Source: a bacterium CG2_30_54_10
GTDB lineage: Bacteria; Muiribacteriota; Ozemobacteria; Ozemobacterales; Ozemobacteraceae
DNA length: 7,247 nucleotides
Assembly (NCBI GenBank): GCA_001872985.1
Contig: MNYA01000327.1
Location: forward strand, 1-7,247
Direction of reading: 5' to 3'
A model generated the notes under the pieces. That model made no database searches. It had not been told where the DNA came from and saw only the letters and a program-made list of their open reading frames with translations. A program made the position numbers and the translations under genes. Shown piece by piece: positions 6,141 to 7,247 of the stretch. Each line of letters starts with the position of its first letter. The first letter of the stretch is position 1.

Positions 6141-6165
6141 CACCTTCCCCCTGGGTTCCTATAAT
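6137..6165 (+). promoter_or_regulatory. Perfect-consensus sigma-70 promoter of the FecR-domain gene
   Basis: TTGACA (6137-6142), a 17-base spacer and TATAAT (6160-6165). The -35 hexamer overlaps the gmk stop codon. Transcription should begin near 6172, about 37 bases before the ATG at 6209. Confidence 0.87.
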
Positions 6166-6197
6166 CAGAGCATATCGATTCGAACTTTTTGGAATCT

Positions 6198-6202
6198 GGA
6201 GG
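6198..6202 (+). promoter_or_regulatory. Shine-Dalgarno site of the FecR-domain gene
   Basis: GGAGG followed by six bases and ATG at 6209. This fixes the start and rules out the TTG at 6137, which would put the promoter inside the coding region and hide the signal peptide. Confidence 0.88.
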
Positions 6203-6208
6203 CCCCTA

Positions 6209-6976
6209 ATGACCGAACGAAATTCGACCCTCTGGCTTGCAGCCATCCTCCTCACCTTTGCGATCGGGGCAATGGCCGCGGAGCCCGAGCAGTTACCGCC
6301 AATGGATGTGAAGCTGAACATTGTAGCGGGCCAAGTGAAGCTGACAAGAATCGGAAAAACTCTCTCCGATGTCCTTACCACGGGAGTACCCCTCTTCCCG
6401 GGTGATCTTATCGAAACGATGCGTGAATCGAAAGCTGAGCTCGTTTATGCCGATAGCGCCGTCATGCGAATCAAGCCACTGACCCTAATCGAAGTCCAAC
6501 CATTCGCCCTGAAAATTTTCAAAGGAAAAATGTGGCACAAATTCACCAAGCGCGGAACCGAGTTTGTCATTGACACTCCGAGCCTGGTCGCCGGAATTCG
6601 CGGAACGGTTTTCGACGTAGCCGTTTCATCGCGCGGCAAGTCCGTCATTTCGGTCATGGAAGGCGCCGTAGCGGTTCATTCCAAGATCCGGAACGGTTCT
6701 CAGCGCGATTCCCCGATACTCGTAAGACAGGGATTTTCTACCCATGCCGAATCGGGTCAGGCGCTGTTTCCGCCCTACAAGTTCAATTCTTCCAAGAAAT
6801 CGGCGGAATGGGGCGAGGCTGAGTGGGTCGCCGGAGATCGGAGCGTCGAACAGCTCGCGCTGAATTATTACAACCTTAGGTACGAGTATGGCGTGGATGA
6901 CCCTCGAACTGTTGATGCCCTGCGCACCCTGGAAGAGGCAAAGAAAGCCATGCCCTCCCAAAAGAAAAAGAAGTAA
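6209..6976 (+). CDS. Exported FecR-domain protein
   Basis: A 255-residue protein with a typical Sec signal peptide: a polar start with one Arg, hydrophobic LWLAAILLTFAIG (8-20), then AMA-A, with cleavage probably after residue 23 or 24. The mature part is a FecR-type beta-rich domain (about 33-158). It shows GQVKLTR, PLFPGDLIET, the repeated strand pattern AELVYADSAVMRIKPLTLIEV, and the hallmark TPSLVAGIRGTVFDVAV followed by VISVMEGAVAVHS. The last third (about 190-250) is less conserved, with a probable helical segment (YYNLRYEYGVDD to EEAKKAM) and a Lys-only end. Classical FecR is an inner-membrane anti-sigma partner of FecI and the TonB receptor FecA; here there is no sigma gene or transmembrane anchor after the signal, so it is a stand-alone secreted or periplasmic FecR-domain protein of unknown ligand. 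It has its own promoter and ribosome site. Confidence 0.88.
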   Translation: MTERNSTLWLAAILLTFAIGAMAAEPEQLPPMDVKLNIVAGQVKLTRIGKTLSDVLTTGVPLFPGDLIETMRESKAELVYADSAVMRIKPLTLIEVQPFALKIFKGKMWHKFTKRGTEFVIDTPSLVAGIRGTVFDVAVSSRGKSVISVMEGAVAVHSKIRNGSQRDSPILVRQGFSTHAESGQALFPPYKFNSSKKSAEWGEAEWVAGDRSVEQLALNYYNLRYEYGVDDPRTVDALRTLEEAKKAMPSQKKKK

Positions 6977-7024
6977 TACCTGAATTTTGGTTGGTGGGCT
7001 ACATTAACTTCAAGAGCCAAAAAT

Positions 7025-7054
7025 TGTCATTGCGAGCGAAGCGAAGCAATGACA
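7025..7054. repeat. REP-like palindrome (GTCATTGCGAG type)
   Basis: Arms tgtcattgc (7025-7033) and gcaatgaca (7046-7054) flank gagcgaagcgaa. Sequences of this form are found in many copies between genes in diverse bacteria. A diverged copy is at 2896-2919. No transposase of the RAYT/Y1 type is in the window. Confidence 0.82.
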
Positions 7055-7065
7055 TGTCTCTCATT

Positions 7066-7111
7066 CGCAAAATTCGGTATCAGTTAACGTGGGACACTAC
7101 CGAATTTTGCG
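7066..7111. repeat. 46-bp perfect inverted repeat
   Basis: Arms cgcaaaattcggta (7066-7079) and taccgaattttgcg (7098-7111) are exactly complementary over 14 bp, with an 18-base centre containing gttaac. No T-run follows on either strand, so it is not a standard terminator. It could be a small miniature element or a folded RNA end. Confidence 0.8.
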
Positions 7112-7175
7112 CATCCGCTCAAAAAGAAGGGGCATAGCTGTTTCTCAACATAAAGCGAGATTCCTGTAACTTCTC

Positions 7176-7201
7176 AAAAAAGGGGGGCACGCGCCCCCCT
7201 T
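7176..7201 (-). terminator. Terminator-like hairpin within repeat copy 3
   Basis: On the minus strand aaggggggc and gcccccctt pair over 9 bp around a four-base loop, and the C-run is followed by six T residues (complement of 7176-7181). This is the form of an intrinsic terminator for leftward transcription. On the plus strand no T-run follows. The same hairpin is degenerate in copy 2 and lacks its left arm in copy 1. Confidence 0.55.
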
Positions 7202-7203
7202 CG

Positions 7204-7226
7204 CCTCGCGAAGTGAATTCGCGAGG
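7204..7226. repeat. Hairpin 1 of repeat copy 3
   Basis: cctcgcgaa (7204-7212) and ttcgcgagg (7218-7226) are perfectly complementary with a five-base loop; one further g/c pair extends the stem. This is the module replaced by another hairpin in copy 2. Confidence 0.78.
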
Positions 7227-7247
7227 CTCATCCCCCGCGGTCGGGCG

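Larger units (their letters stand above)
6977..7247. other. Repeat mosaic downstream of the FecR-domain gene
   Basis: No gene is evident in these 271 bases. Three repeat types lie side by side: a REP-like palindrome (7025-7054), a 14-bp inverted repeat (7066-7111) and composite repeat copy 3 (7117-7247, reverse orientation), which continues beyond the window. No clear intrinsic terminator directly follows the FecR gene; the inverted repeats could serve as one. Confidence 0.65.
7117..7247 (-). repeat. Composite intergenic repeat, copy 3 (runs off the window)
   Basis: Read on the minus strand it has, in order, an outer block (cgcccgaccgc then ggggatga), hairpin 1 with 9-10 bp arms around 7203-7227, the linker gaag, hairpin 2 (G-run/C-run), the motif ttgagaagttac, and the block atgccccttctttttgagc. 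Copies 1 and 2 share overlapping subsets of these blocks. The outer end at 7247 is cut by the window, so its full length is unknown. Confidence 0.8.

Noticed and set aside
6137..6208. N-terminal extension of the FecR-domain protein from TTG 6137
   Set aside because: It would begin in a perfect -35 box and precede a strong GGAGG-ATG start and signal peptide.
7195..7240. Hammerhead-ribozyme-like core: gatga, a stem, then gaag on the minus strand of repeat copy 3
   Set aside because: The core needs CUGAUGA and GAAA with a cleavable UH site; here the preceding bases are GG and the second box is GAAG, and no matching cleavage site or third stem is formed. Likely coincidence.

Overview
This 7.2-kb window is chromosomal and of ordinary bacterial gene density. 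It holds eight genes in two divergent blocks separated by repeat-rich intergenic DNA. The left block, on the minus strand, is a tight chemotaxis/motility operon, cheC-cheD-(small membrane protein)-fliA, with pth upstream of it on the same strand. The right block, on the plus strand, is gpmI-gmk, with a four-base stop/start overlap, followed by a gene for a secreted FecR-domain protein that has its own promoter. The host is a flagellated, probably diderm bacterium using standard sigma-70 promoters. The cheC-cheD-sigma order recalls the end of the Bacillus subtilis fla/che operon (cheC-cheD-sigD), but the exported FecR-domain protein and the REP-like GTCATTGCGAG repeats fit a Gram-negative-type or candidate-phylum lineage. 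I cannot name the species; something like Riflebacteria/Ozemobacteria is only a guess.

Layout: 1-284, intergenic with a truncated repeat copy; 285-2662, motility operon read leftwards from a clear promoter at 2695-2723; 2663-2979, non-coding with short repeats; 2980-3609, pth (minus) with its promoter at 3626-3654; 3610-4011, divergent control region with a full repeat copy and the gpmI promoter; 4012-6140, gpmI-gmk; 6137-6165, a consensus promoter overlapping the gmk stop; 6209-6976, FecR-domain gene; 6977-7247, a mosaic of three repeat types that runs off the window end.

How the genes work together: CheC (a CheY-P phosphatase of the CheC/FliY/CheX family) and CheD (a receptor glutamine deamidase that partners CheC) form an adaptation module co-transcribed with the flagellar sigma factor. 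Pth, GpmI and Gmk are housekeeping (peptidyl-tRNA recycling, glycolysis, GMP phosphorylation).

Most notable points: (1) the GpmI-family protein lacks several residues regarded as essential in this enzyme (one metal-ligand Asp, one substrate Asp and one active-site Lys), so it may be a diverged paralogue or pseudoenzyme. (2) A composite intergenic repeat is present three times; its hairpin module is exchanged between copies and one copy ends in a terminator-like hairpin. (3) The longest open frames of pth and the FecR gene begin with TTG codons that are really the -35 boxes of strong promoters; the true starts are downstream, and pth would then have a very short leader. (4) CheD has Ala where the family usually has a catalytic Thr. 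No definite new system (defence, CRISPR or mobile-gene cargo) is present.
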